Assembly: GCA_934501475.1 (NCBI GenBank)
Contig: CAKSUL010000048.1
Location: forward strand, 1-14,275
Length of the DNA stretch: 14,275 nt
Reading direction: 5' to 3'
Source of the DNA: an uncultured Roseovarius sp.
GTDB taxonomy: Bacteria; Pseudomonadota; Alphaproteobacteria; Rhodobacterales; Rhodobacteraceae
Position 1 is the stretch's first letter, and the number at the start of each line of letters is the position of its first letter. The notes beneath the pieces were generated by a model, which saw nothing but the letters and a program-made list of their open reading frames with translations, searched no databases and had not been told where the DNA came from. Positions 6,783 through 13,863 of the stretch are shown here, piece after piece. The position numbers and the translations under genes are program-made.

Positions 6783-7655
6783 ATGAAAATCGGATTTATC
6801 GGATTGGGAAACATGGGCGGCCCGATGGCCGCCAACCTGGCCGCGGCGGACCATGACGTGACCGGCTTTGACACCGCCGGCGTCACCATCAAGGGCGTCA
6901 CCCGCGCCAAAAGCGCGACCGAGGCCGCCACCGGCGCCGAGGTGGTGATCACCATGCTGCCCAACGGCACGATCCTGCGCAGCGTCGCGCAAGAGATCAT
7001 CCCGGCCATGCAGAAGGGCGCGGTTTTCCTCGACTGCTCCACCGTCGATGTCGAAAGCGCGCGCGCCGTCGCCGCCGATGCCAAAGCGGCGGGGCTCTTG
7101 GCGCTGGATGCCCCGGTTTCGGGCGGGGTTGGCGCGGCCAGTGGCGGCACGCTGACATTCATGATCGGCGGCGATGATGCAGGGATGAAGATCGCCGGGC
7201 AACTCTTTGATGTCATGGGATCAAAGATGGTTTACTGTGGCCCCTCCGGCAATGGCCAGGCGGCCAAGATCTGCAACAACATGATCCTTGGCGTGACGAT
7301 GATCGCCACCTGCGAGGCCTTCGTTCTGGCAGACAAGCTGGGTCTGGACAGACAGGCGCTGTTCGATGTCGTCAGCGTCTCATCGGGGTATAGCTGGAGC
7401 ATGAACACCTATTGCCCCGCCCCCGGCATCGGCCCCAAATCCCCGGCCGACAATGACTATCTGCCCGGTTTCGCGGCTGAGTTGATGCTGAAGGATCTCA
7501 CCCTCAGCCAGCAGGCGGCAGAGGGCGTGGACGCCGACACGCCGATGGGTGCGGCGGCGATGGCGCTCTACCGCGCATTCGTCGAGGAGGAAGACGGAAA
7601 AGGCCAGGATTTCAGCGCGATGCTGCCCCGCTTTGAACAGCGCGGGCGCAGCTGA
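6783..7655 (+). CDS. mmsB: 3-Hydroxyisobutyrate dehydrogenase
   Basis: NAD-dependent oxidation of 3-hydroxyisobutyrate to methylmalonate semialdehyde, feeding MmsA. The 290-residue beta-hydroxyacid dehydrogenase shows the N-terminal Rossmann motif Gly-Leu-Gly-Asn-Met-Gly at 7-12 and the substrate motif Asp-Ala-Pro-Val-Ser-Gly-Gly at 109-115. The catalytic lysine, Lys162, lies in Gly-Asn-Gly-Gln-Ala-Ala-Lys-Ile-Cys-Asn-Asn, and the C-terminal all-helical domain is complete. The gene begins 3 bases after the hydrolase stop; the ribosome site AAAGG (6771-6775) lies within the end of that gene, 7 bases before ATG, so translation is coupled. Family relatives (tartronate semialdehyde reductase, glyoxylate reductase) share these motifs, but the operon makes 3-hydroxyisobutyrate the clear substrate. 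Confidence 0.96.
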   Translation: MKIGFIGLGNMGGPMAANLAAADHDVTGFDTAGVTIKGVTRAKSATEAATGAEVVITMLPNGTILRSVAQEIIPAMQKGAVFLDCSTVDVESARAVAADAKAAGLLALDAPVSGGVGAASGGTLTFMIGGDDAGMKIAGQLFDVMGSKMVYCGPSGNGQAAKICNNMILGVTMIATCEAFVLADKLGLDRQALFDVVSVSSGYSWSMNTYCPAPGIGPKSPADNDYLPGFAAELMLKDLTLSQQAAEGVDADTPMGAAAMALYRAFVEEEDGKGQDFSAMLPRFEQRGRS

Positions 7656-7680
7656 GGCGCGCCGGAACGCCGGCATCTGT

Positions 7681-7707
7681 CGGTCAGGCCCGCGCCGGGC
7701 CTGACCG
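7681..7707. terminator. Probable bidirectional terminator between mmsB and uvrA
   Basis: CGGTCAGGCCCG-CGC-CGGGCCTGACCG is a perfect 12-bp stem with a 3-base loop, placed in the 61-base gap between the convergent ends of mmsB (7655) and uvrA (7717). There is no T-run on either side, so it is not a textbook intrinsic terminator, but its position and stability suggest it protects or ends both transcripts. Confidence 0.6.
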
Positions 7708-7716
7708 TATCGCCCA

Positions 7717-10578
7717 TCACTCGGCCGCGACGCGCTTGCGCGACTCAAGCATCGCCTTGAGATAGCGGCCGGTATGGCTGTGTTCACTGGCAGCCACATC
7801 TTCAGGCGTGCCCACGGCCACGATCTCACCACCGCCATCCCCGCCTTCGGGGCCGATATCAATCAGCCAGTCGGCGGTCTTGATCACATCCAGATTATGC
7901 TCGATCACGATGACGGTGTTGCCCGAATCGACCAGTTCATGCAGCACCTCGAGCAGCTTTTTCACATCCTCGAAATGCAGCCCGGTCGTCGGTTCGTCCA
8001 ATATGTAAAGCGTGCGCCCGGTCGAGCGTTTGGACAACTCCTTGGACAGTTTGACGCGCTGCGCCTCACCGCCCGAAAGGGTCGTGGCCTGCTGACCCAC
8101 CTTGATATAGCCCAGCCCGACGCGCATCAGCGCATCCATCTTTTCGCGGATCGACGGAACCGCCTTGAAAAACTCCTGCGCTTCTTCAACCGTCATATCA
8201 AGAACGTCCGCTATGCTTTTGCCCTTGAAGCGAATTTCCAATGTCTCACGGTTATAGCGCGCGCCACGACAGGTCTCGCATTCCACGTAGACATCGGGCA
8301 GGAAATGCATCTCGATCTTGATCACGCCATCGCCCTGACAGGCCTCACAGCGCCCGCCCTTGACGTTGAAGGAAAACCGGCCCGGCTTGTAGCCGCGCGC
8401 CTTGGCCTCGGGAAGGCCGGCGAACCAATCACGGATCGGGGTGAAGGCCCCGGTGTAAGTGGCTGGATTCGAACGCGGAGTCCGCCCGATGGGACGCTGG
8501 TCGATGTCGATCACCTTGTCCAGATGCTCCAGCCCCTTGATCGTCTCGCAGGGGGCCGGGGTCTGGCGCGCGCCGTTCAGGCGCATCGACGCGGTCTTGA
8601 ACAGCGTTTCGATAGTCAGCGTGGATTTTCCACCGCCCGACACGCCGGTCACGCAGACGAATTTCGCCAGCGGAAATTCGGCGGTGACGTCTTTAAGATT
8701 GTTCCCTGACGCCTTGACAACCTTCAGTTTTTTGCCATTCCCCTTGCGCCGTGTCGCCGGCACCGGGATTTCGCGCAGGCCCGAAAGATACTGACCGGTG
8801 ATCGAATTCGGGTCCGCCGCCACCGCTGCGGGCACGCCGTGGCTGACCACGCGCCCGCCATGCACCCCCGCGCCGGGGCCGATGTCAAAGACATAATCCG
8901 CCTCGCGGATCGCCTCTTCGTCATGTTCGACCACGATCACGGTATTGCCCTGATCGCGCAGGTTTTTCAGGGTCATCAACAGGCGGTCATTGTCGCGCTG
9001 ATGCAGACCGATCGAGGGTTCATCCAGCACATAAAGCACACCTGTCAGCCCGCTGCCGATCTGGGAGGCCAGCCTGATCCGCTGGCTTTCCCCGCCCGAA
9101 AGCGTGCCGGCATTGCGGCTGAGCGTGAGATATTCCAGCCCGACATTGTTGAGAAATCCCAGCCTCTCGCGGATTTCCTTCAGGATGGCGCGGGCGATTT
9201 CGTTTTTCTGCGCGCTCAGGCTGGCGGGGGCCTGTTCGATCCAGGCCAGGGCCTCGCGGATGGACATCTGCACCACCTGCCCCACATGCAGCCCGTCGAT
9301 CCTGACCGCCAGCGCCTCGGGGCGCAGGCGATAGCCGTCGCAGGTGCCGCAGGGGCGGTTGTTCTGATAGCGCTCGAACTCTTCGCGGATCCAGTTGCTG
9401 TCAGTCTCGCGATAGCGGCGTTCCATGTTGGGGATCACCCCCTCGAACACCCGCGTCACGTTATAGACGCGCCCCCCCTCATCATAGCGGAACGGAATTT
9501 CCTCATCGCCCGAGCCATATAGAAACACCTGCTGCACATGCGCGGGCAGGTCTTTCCAGCGGGTATTCGGGTCAAATTCGTAATGTTTTGCAATGGCTTC
9601 GATGGTTTGCAGGAAATAGGGCGACTTGCCCTTGCGCCACGGCGCCAGCGCCCCGTCATAGATTTTCAGGCTCTGATCGGGCACGACAAGGCGTTCGTCA
9701 AAGAACAGTTCGGCCCCCAACCCGTCGCAATCCGGGCAGGCCCCGAACGGCGCGTTGAACGAAAACAGGCGCGGTTCGATCTCGGGGATGGTGAAGCCAC
9801 TGACCGGACAGGCGAATTTTTCCGAAAACGTGATGCGCTCGGGCTCGCCTTCCTTGGGGGCGGTTTCCAGAACGGCGATACCGTCGGCCAGATCAAGCGC
9901 CGTGCGCAAACTGTCGGCAAGGCGCGTCTCAAGCCCCTCGCGCACCACGATCCGGTCAACGACAACGTCGATGTCGTGGCGGAATTTCTTGTCCAGTGTC
10001 GGCGGTTCATCAAGGTCGTAGAACGCGCCATCCACCTTGACCCGCTGAAAGCCGGATTTCCGCAACTCAAGGAATTCCTTGCGATATTCGGCCTTTCGGT
10101 CGCGCAGAACCGGCGCCAGCAGATAGGCGCGCGTGCCCTCCGGCATCGCCATAACGCGATCGACCATGTCCTGCACCTGCTGCGCCTCGATCGGCAGGCC
10201 GGTGGCAGGGCTGTAGGGGGTGCCCGCGCGCGCGAACAGCAGACGCATATAGTCATAAATCTCGGTCACGGTGCCCACGGTCGAGCGGGGATTCTTGCTG
10301 GTGGTCTTCTGCTCGATCGAGATGGCAGGGCTGAGGCCGCTGATATGATCGACGTCGGGTTTCTGCATCATGTCAAGGAATTGGCGCGCATAGGCCGACA
10401 GGGATTCGACATAGCGGCGCTGCCCTTCGGCATAGATCGTATCGAACGCGAGGCTGGATTTCCCCGACCCCGACAGCCCGGTGATCACGACAAGCTGATC
10501 GCGCGGAATATCCACGTCGATGGATTTCAGATTGTGCTCGCGCGCGCCGCGCACTTCGATATATTTCAATTCCGCCAT
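7717..10578 (-). CDS. uvrA: Excinuclease ABC subunit A
   Basis: The damage-sensing ATPase of nucleotide excision repair; it works as a dimer with UvrB. At 953 residues it is full length. Two ABC ATPase halves are complete: Walker A at 34-42 (Lys40) and 645-653 (Lys651), signature Leu-Ser-Gly-Gly-Glu at 493-497 and 834-838, and Walker B with Asp-Glu-Pro at 519-521 and 860-862. The C-terminal zinc finger, important for DNA binding, is intact: Cys744, Cys747, Cys767, Cys770. In the first zinc module the ligands read Cys257-x2-Ser260 then Cys281-x2-Cys284, so one cysteine is replaced by Ser. The start follows GGAGG (complement of 10583-10587), 4 bases before ATG. An SOS box and a promoter lie directly upstream, so damage induction through LexA is expected. 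It is convergent with mmsB and divergent from the DUF488 gene. Confidence 0.98.
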   Translation of the reverse strand: MAELKYIEVRGAREHNLKSIDVDIPRDQLVVITGLSGSGKSSLAFDTIYAEGQRRYVESLSAYARQFLDMMQKPDVDHISGLSPAISIEQKTTSKNPRSTVGTVTEIYDYMRLLFARAGTPYSPATGLPIEAQQVQDMVDRVMAMPEGTRAYLLAPVLRDRKAEYRKEFLELRKSGFQRVKVDGAFYDLDEPPTLDKKFRHDIDVVVDRIVVREGLETRLADSLRTALDLADGIAVLETAPKEGEPERITFSEKFACPVSGFTIPEIEPRLFSFNAPFGACPDCDGLGAELFFDERLVVPDQSLKIYDGALAPWRKGKSPYFLQTIEAIAKHYEFDPNTRWKDLPAHVQQVFLYGSGDEEIPFRYDEGGRVYNVTRVFEGVIPNMERRYRETDSNWIREEFERYQNNRPCGTCDGYRLRPEALAVRIDGLHVGQVVQMSIREALAWIEQAPASLSAQKNEIARAILKEIRERLGFLNNVGLEYLTLSRNAGTLSGGESQRIRLASQIGSGLTGVLYVLDEPSIGLHQRDNDRLLMTLKNLRDQGNTVIVVEHDEEAIREADYVFDIGPGAGVHGGRVVSHGVPAAVAADPNSITGQYLSGLREIPVPATRRKGNGKKLKVVKASGNNLKDVTAEFPLAKFVCVTGVSGGGKSTLTIETLFKTASMRLNGARQTPAPCETIKGLEHLDKVIDIDQRPIGRTPRSNPATYTGAFTPIRDWFAGLPEAKARGYKPGRFSFNVKGGRCEACQGDGVIKIEMHFLPDVYVECETCRGARYNRETLEIRFKGKSIADVLDMTVEEAQEFFKAVPSIREKMDALMRVGLGYIKVGQQATTLSGGEAQRVKLSKELSKRSTGRTLYILDEPTTGLHFEDVKKLLEVLHELVDSGNTVIVIEHNLDVIKTADWLIDIGPEGGDGGGEIVAVGTPEDVAASEHSHTGRYLKAMLESRKRVAAE

Positions 10579-10608
10579 GATGCCTCCGGACCTGCGAGGT
10601 TAACAGAT

Positions 10609-10637
10609 AGTGTATCGCCCGCGAGTCTCCAACCCAA
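10609..10637 (-). promoter_or_regulatory. Putative sigma-70 promoter of uvrA
   Basis: On the minus strand TTGGGT (complement of 10632-10637) and TACACT (complement of 10609-10614) are separated by exactly 17 bases. Transcription would begin near 10602, giving a leader of about 24 bases before the uvrA ATG. The SOS box ends 6 bases upstream of the -35 hexamer. The hexamers are imperfect, so this is a prediction. Confidence 0.5.
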
Positions 10638-10643
10638 TTTCGG

Positions 10644-10658
10644 GAACGTAGGCGGAAC
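10644..10658 (-). promoter_or_regulatory. LexA (SOS) box upstream of uvrA
   Basis: The minus strand reads GTTCCGCCTACGTTC, an exact match to the direct-repeat SOS box GTTC-N7-GTTC established for alphaproteobacterial LexA, including Rhodobacter. It lies 66-80 bases before the uvrA start and 59-73 bases before the DUF488 start, next to the putative uvrA -35. A third GTTC (complement of 10670-10673) follows at a different spacing of 11 bases. LexA repression of uvrA is the expected role; an effect on the divergent gene is possible. Confidence 0.8.
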
Positions 10659-10716
10659 ATTTCTGTGCGGAACCCAAACGCACATCCCCGCGTTGAGCGA
10701 TAAAAGGAGGCTGATC

Positions 10717-11070
10717 ATGGATATTCGCACAAGGCGCGCCTATGACGACCCCGGCGCGGATGACGGGTATCGCGTGCTGGTGGATCGTCTTTGGCCGCGC
10801 GGCGTCTCGAAGGACGACCTGAAGTTGGACGATTGGAACAAGGACGTGGCCCCCAGCGACGACCTGCGCAAATGGTTCGATCACGACCCCGACAAATGGG
10901 ACGAATTCCAGCGCCGCTATCACAAGGAACTGGACGCGCGCACCGCGCCGATGCGCGATCTGCTGGACCATGTGAAGGCCGGGCGCGTCACGCTGGTTTA
11001 TGGCGCCAGGGACGAGGAACACAACAACGCCGTGGCGCTGCGCGCGTTCCTGCGCGACAAGGCCGGTTAG
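10717..11070 (+). CDS. DUF488 family protein (YeaO-like)
   Basis: A 117-residue protein of the DUF488 family, of unknown biochemical function. Recognisable family segments are Tyr-Arg-Val-Leu-Val-Asp-Arg-Leu-Trp-Pro-Arg-Gly near residues 18-29, Ser-Asp-Asp-Leu-Arg-Lys-Trp-Phe at about 47-54, and Val-Thr-Leu-Val-Tyr-Gly-Ala-Arg-Asp at about 91-99, followed by His-Asn-Asn-Ala. There is no signal peptide or membrane segment; the protein is small and charged. The start is decided by a perfect AAAGGAGG ribosome site at 10703-10710, 6 bases before ATG; the much longer open frame upstream is only the shadow of uvrA. It is divergent from uvrA across about 140 bases that contain the SOS box. Its stop overlaps the stop of the convergent methyltransferase-like gene by three bases. 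Confidence 0.9.
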   Translation: MDIRTRRAYDDPGADDGYRVLVDRLWPRGVSKDDLKLDDWNKDVAPSDDLRKWFDHDPDKWDEFQRRYHKELDARTAPMRDLLDHVKAGRVTLVYGARDEEHNNAVALRAFLRDKAG

Positions 11071-11633
11071 GTCTTGCGCGCAAGGGCCCAGGCGCAGACC
11101 GGGCAATTGGGATCATTGGTCAGGTCGTCGCTTTCGGGGTCATAGACCGGCGGCCAGTCGGCCTCGAGATTGCGGGCGGCGGCGGCGCGGTTGCCCCATT
11201 GTTCGGCGCGGATGTTGTCGGCGTCGAATCCCGCCTCGATCAGCAGGTTTTTCAGCCCCCGCGCCGTCCAGCGCGAGCAATCCACCGGCGCGCCGTGATA
11301 GCGGATGTAGAACGGCACCGCCAACCAGAAATATCCCCCCACCCGCAGCATCCGCAGCACATTGCGCGCCGCCGCATAGGGGCGGTCCAGATGTTCCCAG
11401 ACCTGATTGGCAAGGATGATGTCATATTTGCGCACCAGCCCGTCCTCGGTCTCGAACGGGCCGTCGCAGATGTCATATTTCGGATAGCGAAACCGGTCAT
11501 AGCTCTGAAAGACAAAGCGCCGCCCGGTCTTGCCCGAGATCTCGGCGGCATCCATCGCCGCAAGGTCCAGTTCACCCAGCCATTCACGTGTGCTGCGCAT
11601 CATCATGATCCGGTTGAGCGATGAGACGGACAT
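11067..11633 (-). CDS. Class I SAM-dependent methyltransferase-like protein
   Basis: A 188-residue protein resembling the Methyltransf_11 group. The post-I/motif II part is clear: Lys-Tyr-Asp-Ile-Ile-Leu-Ala-Asn-Gln-Val-Trp-Glu-His-Leu at 69-82, then Asn-Val-Leu-Arg-Met-Leu-Arg-Val-Gly-Gly-Tyr-Phe-Trp-Leu at 91-104. The usual Gly-rich SAM-binding motif I is degenerate or short (Ala-Ala-Glu-Ile-Ser-Gly-Lys-Thr-Gly at 29-37). The C-terminus ends with Asp-Pro-Asn-Cys-Pro-Val-Cys, a CxxC pair. It begins 19 bases after lpdA on the same strand, so the two are probably cotranscribed. The ATG at 11633 has no strong ribosome site, and ATG codons at 11598-11606 are alternative starts. The substrate is unknown; it could also be a non-enzymatic relative. 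Confidence 0.8.
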   Translation of the reverse strand: MSVSSLNRIMMMRSTREWLGELDLAAMDAAEISGKTGRRFVFQSYDRFRYPKYDICDGPFETEDGLVRKYDIILANQVWEHLDRPYAAARNVLRMLRVGGYFWLAVPFYIRYHGAPVDCSRWTARGLKNLLIEAGFDADNIRAEQWGNRAAAARNLEADWPPVYDPESDDLTNDPNCPVCAWALARKT

Positions 11634-11652
11634 ATCTGTCGTCAGGCCAGGC

Positions 11653-13047
11653 TCAGATATGGATGACGCGGTCGTAGGCGTCCAGCACCGATTCATGCAT
11701 CATTTCGCTGAGGGTCGGATGCGGGAAAACCGTGTTCATCAGATCCTCTTCGGTGGTTTCCAACTGACGGCCCACGATATAGCCTTGGATCAGTTCCGTC
11801 ACCTCGGCGCCGATCATATGCGCGCCCAGCAATTCGCCGGTCTTGGCGTCAAAGATGGTCTTGACCATGCCTTCGGGCTCGCCCAGTGCAATCGCCTTGC
11901 CGTTGCCCATGAACGGAAAGCGGCCGACGCGGATCTCATAGCCGGCGTCTTTCGCCTTGGCCTCGGTCAGGCCGACGCTGGCGATCTGCGGATGGCAATA
12001 GGTGCAGCCCGCGATGCTGGCCGGTTTGACCGGATGCGGGTGCCCGCCTGCGATCAGTTCGGCCACCATCACGCCCTCATGGCTGGCCTTGTGCGCCAGC
12101 CACGGCGCCCCGGCGATGTCGCCGATCGCATAAATCCCCTCGACACCGGTGCGGCAGAATTCATCGGTCACGACATGGGTCCGATCAACCGTGATGCCCA
12201 ATGCCTCAAGGCCCAGATCCTCGACATTGCCGACGATGCCGACGGCGGAAATCACCGTGTCAAACTGCTGTTTGCTGATCTTGCCGCCCTGTTCGATATG
12301 CGCGGTCACGCTGTCGCCGCCGCGATCAAGCTGCTTGACCCCGGCCTTTTCAAGGATGGTCATCCCCTGTTTCACAAACGCCTTCTTCGCCATGGCGCTG
12401 ATCTCGGCATCCTCGACCGGCAGGATGCGCTCCATCACCTCGACCACAGTCGTTTCGGCCCCTAACGTATTGTAGAAGCTGGCGAATTCTATGCCAATCG
12501 CGCCTGATCCGATGACCAGCAGTTTCTTGGGCATATGCGGCGGTTGCAGCGCGTGCCGGTAGGTCCAGACGCGTTTGCCATCGGCCTCGAGGCCCGGCAA
12601 TTCGCGCGCCCGCGCGCCGGTGGCCAGAATGATATGCTTGCCGCTCAGTTCTTCGGTGCCCTTGTCGGTGGTGACGCTGACCCGGCCCTTGCCGCTCAGC
12701 GTGGCCTTGCCCATGATCGTCGTCACCTTGTTTTTCTTCAGCAGATGCCCCACCCCGCCATTGAGTTGCTTGGCGACCGCGCGGCTGCGTTTCACCACCG
12801 CGTCCAGATCATAACCGACGCCCTCGGCCTTGAGGCCGAATTCACCGGCGCGGTGCATCAGCTGGAATATCTCGGAGCTGCGCAGCAGCGCCTTGGTCGG
12901 GATGCAGCCCCAGTTCAGGCAGATCCCGCCCATATGTTCGCGCTCGACGATAACCACGCTGAGACCCAGCTGCGCGCCGCGAATGGCCGCGACATAGCCG
13001 CCGGGGCCTGCGCCGATTACGATCATGTCATAGGTTTTGGGGGCCAT
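11653..13047 (-). CDS. lpdA: Dihydrolipoyl dehydrogenase (E3)
   Basis: Flavoprotein that reoxidises dihydrolipoyl groups of 2-oxoacid dehydrogenase complexes and the glycine cleavage system, with NAD+ as acceptor. At 464 residues it is full length. The FAD site Gly-Ala-Gly-Pro-Gly-Gly is at 12-17; the redox-active disulfide is Cys43 and Cys48 in Gly-Gly-Ile-Cys-Leu-Asn-Trp-Gly-Cys. The NAD site is Gly-Ser-Gly-Ala-Ile-Gly in the middle third, the second FAD contact is Ala-Ile-Gly-Asp-Ile-Ala, and the catalytic pair is His443 and Glu448 in His-Pro-Thr-Leu-Ser-Glu. The ribosome site GGAG (complement of 13054-13057) is 6 bases before ATG. No E1 or E2 gene is nearby, so it probably serves complexes encoded elsewhere, possibly including branched-chain 2-oxoacid dehydrogenase (inference from the valine genes 4 kb away). 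A 22-bp inverted repeat 20 bases upstream may control it. Confidence 0.97.
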   Translation of the reverse strand: MAPKTYDMIVIGAGPGGYVAAIRGAQLGLSVVIVEREHMGGICLNWGCIPTKALLRSSEIFQLMHRAGEFGLKAEGVGYDLDAVVKRSRAVAKQLNGGVGHLLKKNKVTTIMGKATLSGKGRVSVTTDKGTEELSGKHIILATGARARELPGLEADGKRVWTYRHALQPPHMPKKLLVIGSGAIGIEFASFYNTLGAETTVVEVMERILPVEDAEISAMAKKAFVKQGMTILEKAGVKQLDRGGDSVTAHIEQGGKISKQQFDTVISAVGIVGNVEDLGLEALGITVDRTHVVTDEFCRTGVEGIYAIGDIAGAPWLAHKASHEGVMVAELIAGGHPHPVKPASIAGCTYCHPQIASVGLTEAKAKDAGYEIRVGRFPFMGNGKAIALGEPEGMVKTIFDAKTGELLGAHMIGAEVTELIQGYIVGRQLETTEEDLMNTVFPHPTLSEMMHESVLDAYDRVIHI

Positions 13048-13067
13048 TTTTGTCTCCGATGCCAGAA

Positions 13068-13089
13068 GTTGGTTTGACGTTAAACCAAC
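13068..13089. promoter_or_regulatory. 22-bp inverted repeat upstream of lpdA, candidate operator
   Basis: GTTGGTTT-N6-AAACCAAC is a perfect 8-bp inverted repeat starting 21 bases upstream of the lpdA ATG. On the lpdA strand it overlaps a weak -10 candidate (TAACGT, complement of 13077-13082), which is 17 bases from TTGTGC (complement of 13100-13105). A site over the -10 region suggests repressor binding. The regulator is not known. As RNA it could also form a hairpin just upstream of the ribosome site. Confidence 0.55.
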
Positions 13090-13189
13090 ACTGATTTCGG
13101 CACAACGCAGTTCCCTGCCTCAGGCCCGGACCGCCGCGCCGATATGGCGGGCCACGCCGCCGCGTGCCCCCCTTCGTGCCCGGATCGGC

Positions 13190-13774
13190 TCAGGCGGCCT
13201 TGGCGGTCTGCAACTTGCGCACGGTCTTGGCATAGCCCCCGGCCTCAAGATAGCTGCGCTCGGGTGTGGTGCTGGTGCGGCCAAGTGCGGCGTTGCGATA
13301 GGGAAAGCGGCCGAATTTGCGGATCACCTCGCGATGTGCGCGGGCATGCAGCAGATGGCTGTCGCCGCTGTCGGACATCCGGTCGAACATCATGCGCACA
13401 CAGCGTTCCTGATCGCACAGGTTTTCGGAATGCATCAACGGCAGATAGAAGAACTGCCGCTGGGGCGTGTCGATGGTCAGATCCCATTTGCGGTCGATCG
13501 CCGATTTGGCCGTGGCCAGCGCCGCGCGATCCGTCGCAAAGGACCGCCCGTCGCCGCGGAACATGTTGCGCGGGAATTGATCGGTCACGATCAGGAACGC
13601 CAGAACCCCCTTCGGATCGGTCAGCCAGTGCCCCAGTGCCCCTGCCCTGGCCTGATGCCAGGCATCCAGAAACCTGTCCAGGACCTTTTGGTCCAACTCG
13701 TCCGAGGCCACATACCAGTGCTTTTCGCCAACCTCGTCCAACCAGAATTGCAATACATCATCCGGCGTCACCAT
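13190..13774 (-). CDS. DUF924 family protein
   Basis: A 194-residue protein of the DUF924 family, thought to adopt a helical TPR-like fold; no biochemical role is established. Family hallmarks are Val-Leu-Gln-Phe-Trp near the N-terminus (7-11), Thr-Asp-Gln-Phe-Pro-Arg-Asn-Met-Phe-Arg-Gly at 64-74, Phe-Tyr-Leu-Pro-Leu-Met-His-Ser-Glu at 109-117, and His-Arg-Glu-Val-Ile-Arg-Lys-Phe-Gly-Arg-Phe-Pro-Tyr-Arg-Asn at 147-161. The start is fixed by AAAAGGAG (complement of 13782-13789), 7 bases before the ATG at 13772-13774; a slightly longer reading from 13801 lacks such a site. There is no signal peptide. It lies between the MFS gene (89 bases upstream, same strand) and lpdA (142 bases downstream, same strand) and is likely its own unit. 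Confidence 0.92.
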   Translation of the reverse strand: MVTPDDVLQFWLDEVGEKHWYVASDELDQKVLDRFLDAWHQARAGALGHWLTDPKGVLAFLIVTDQFPRNMFRGDGRSFATDRAALATAKSAIDRKWDLTIDTPQRQFFYLPLMHSENLCDQERCVRMMFDRMSDSGDSHLLHARAHREVIRKFGRFPYRNAALGRTSTTPERSYLEAGGYAKTVRKLQTAKAA

Positions 13775-13863
13775 TGGGAGGCTCCTTTTCCAATGACCCA
13801 TGATATCAGGTTAATGCCATTTCCGAACGAAAAGACAGTAACGTAATGCTACAGATGCAACAT

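Noticed and set aside
9538..10716. Long plus-strand extension in front of the DUF488 protein
   Set aside because: It is antisense to uvrA. The DUF488 start is fixed by the perfect AAAGGAGG site at 10703-10710.
11073..11084. CTTGCGCGCAAG palindrome just after the DUF488 stop, considered as a terminator
   Set aside because: Allowing for a loop, the stem is only 4 bp, there is no T-run, and it lies inside the coding sequence of the convergent methyltransferase-like gene.
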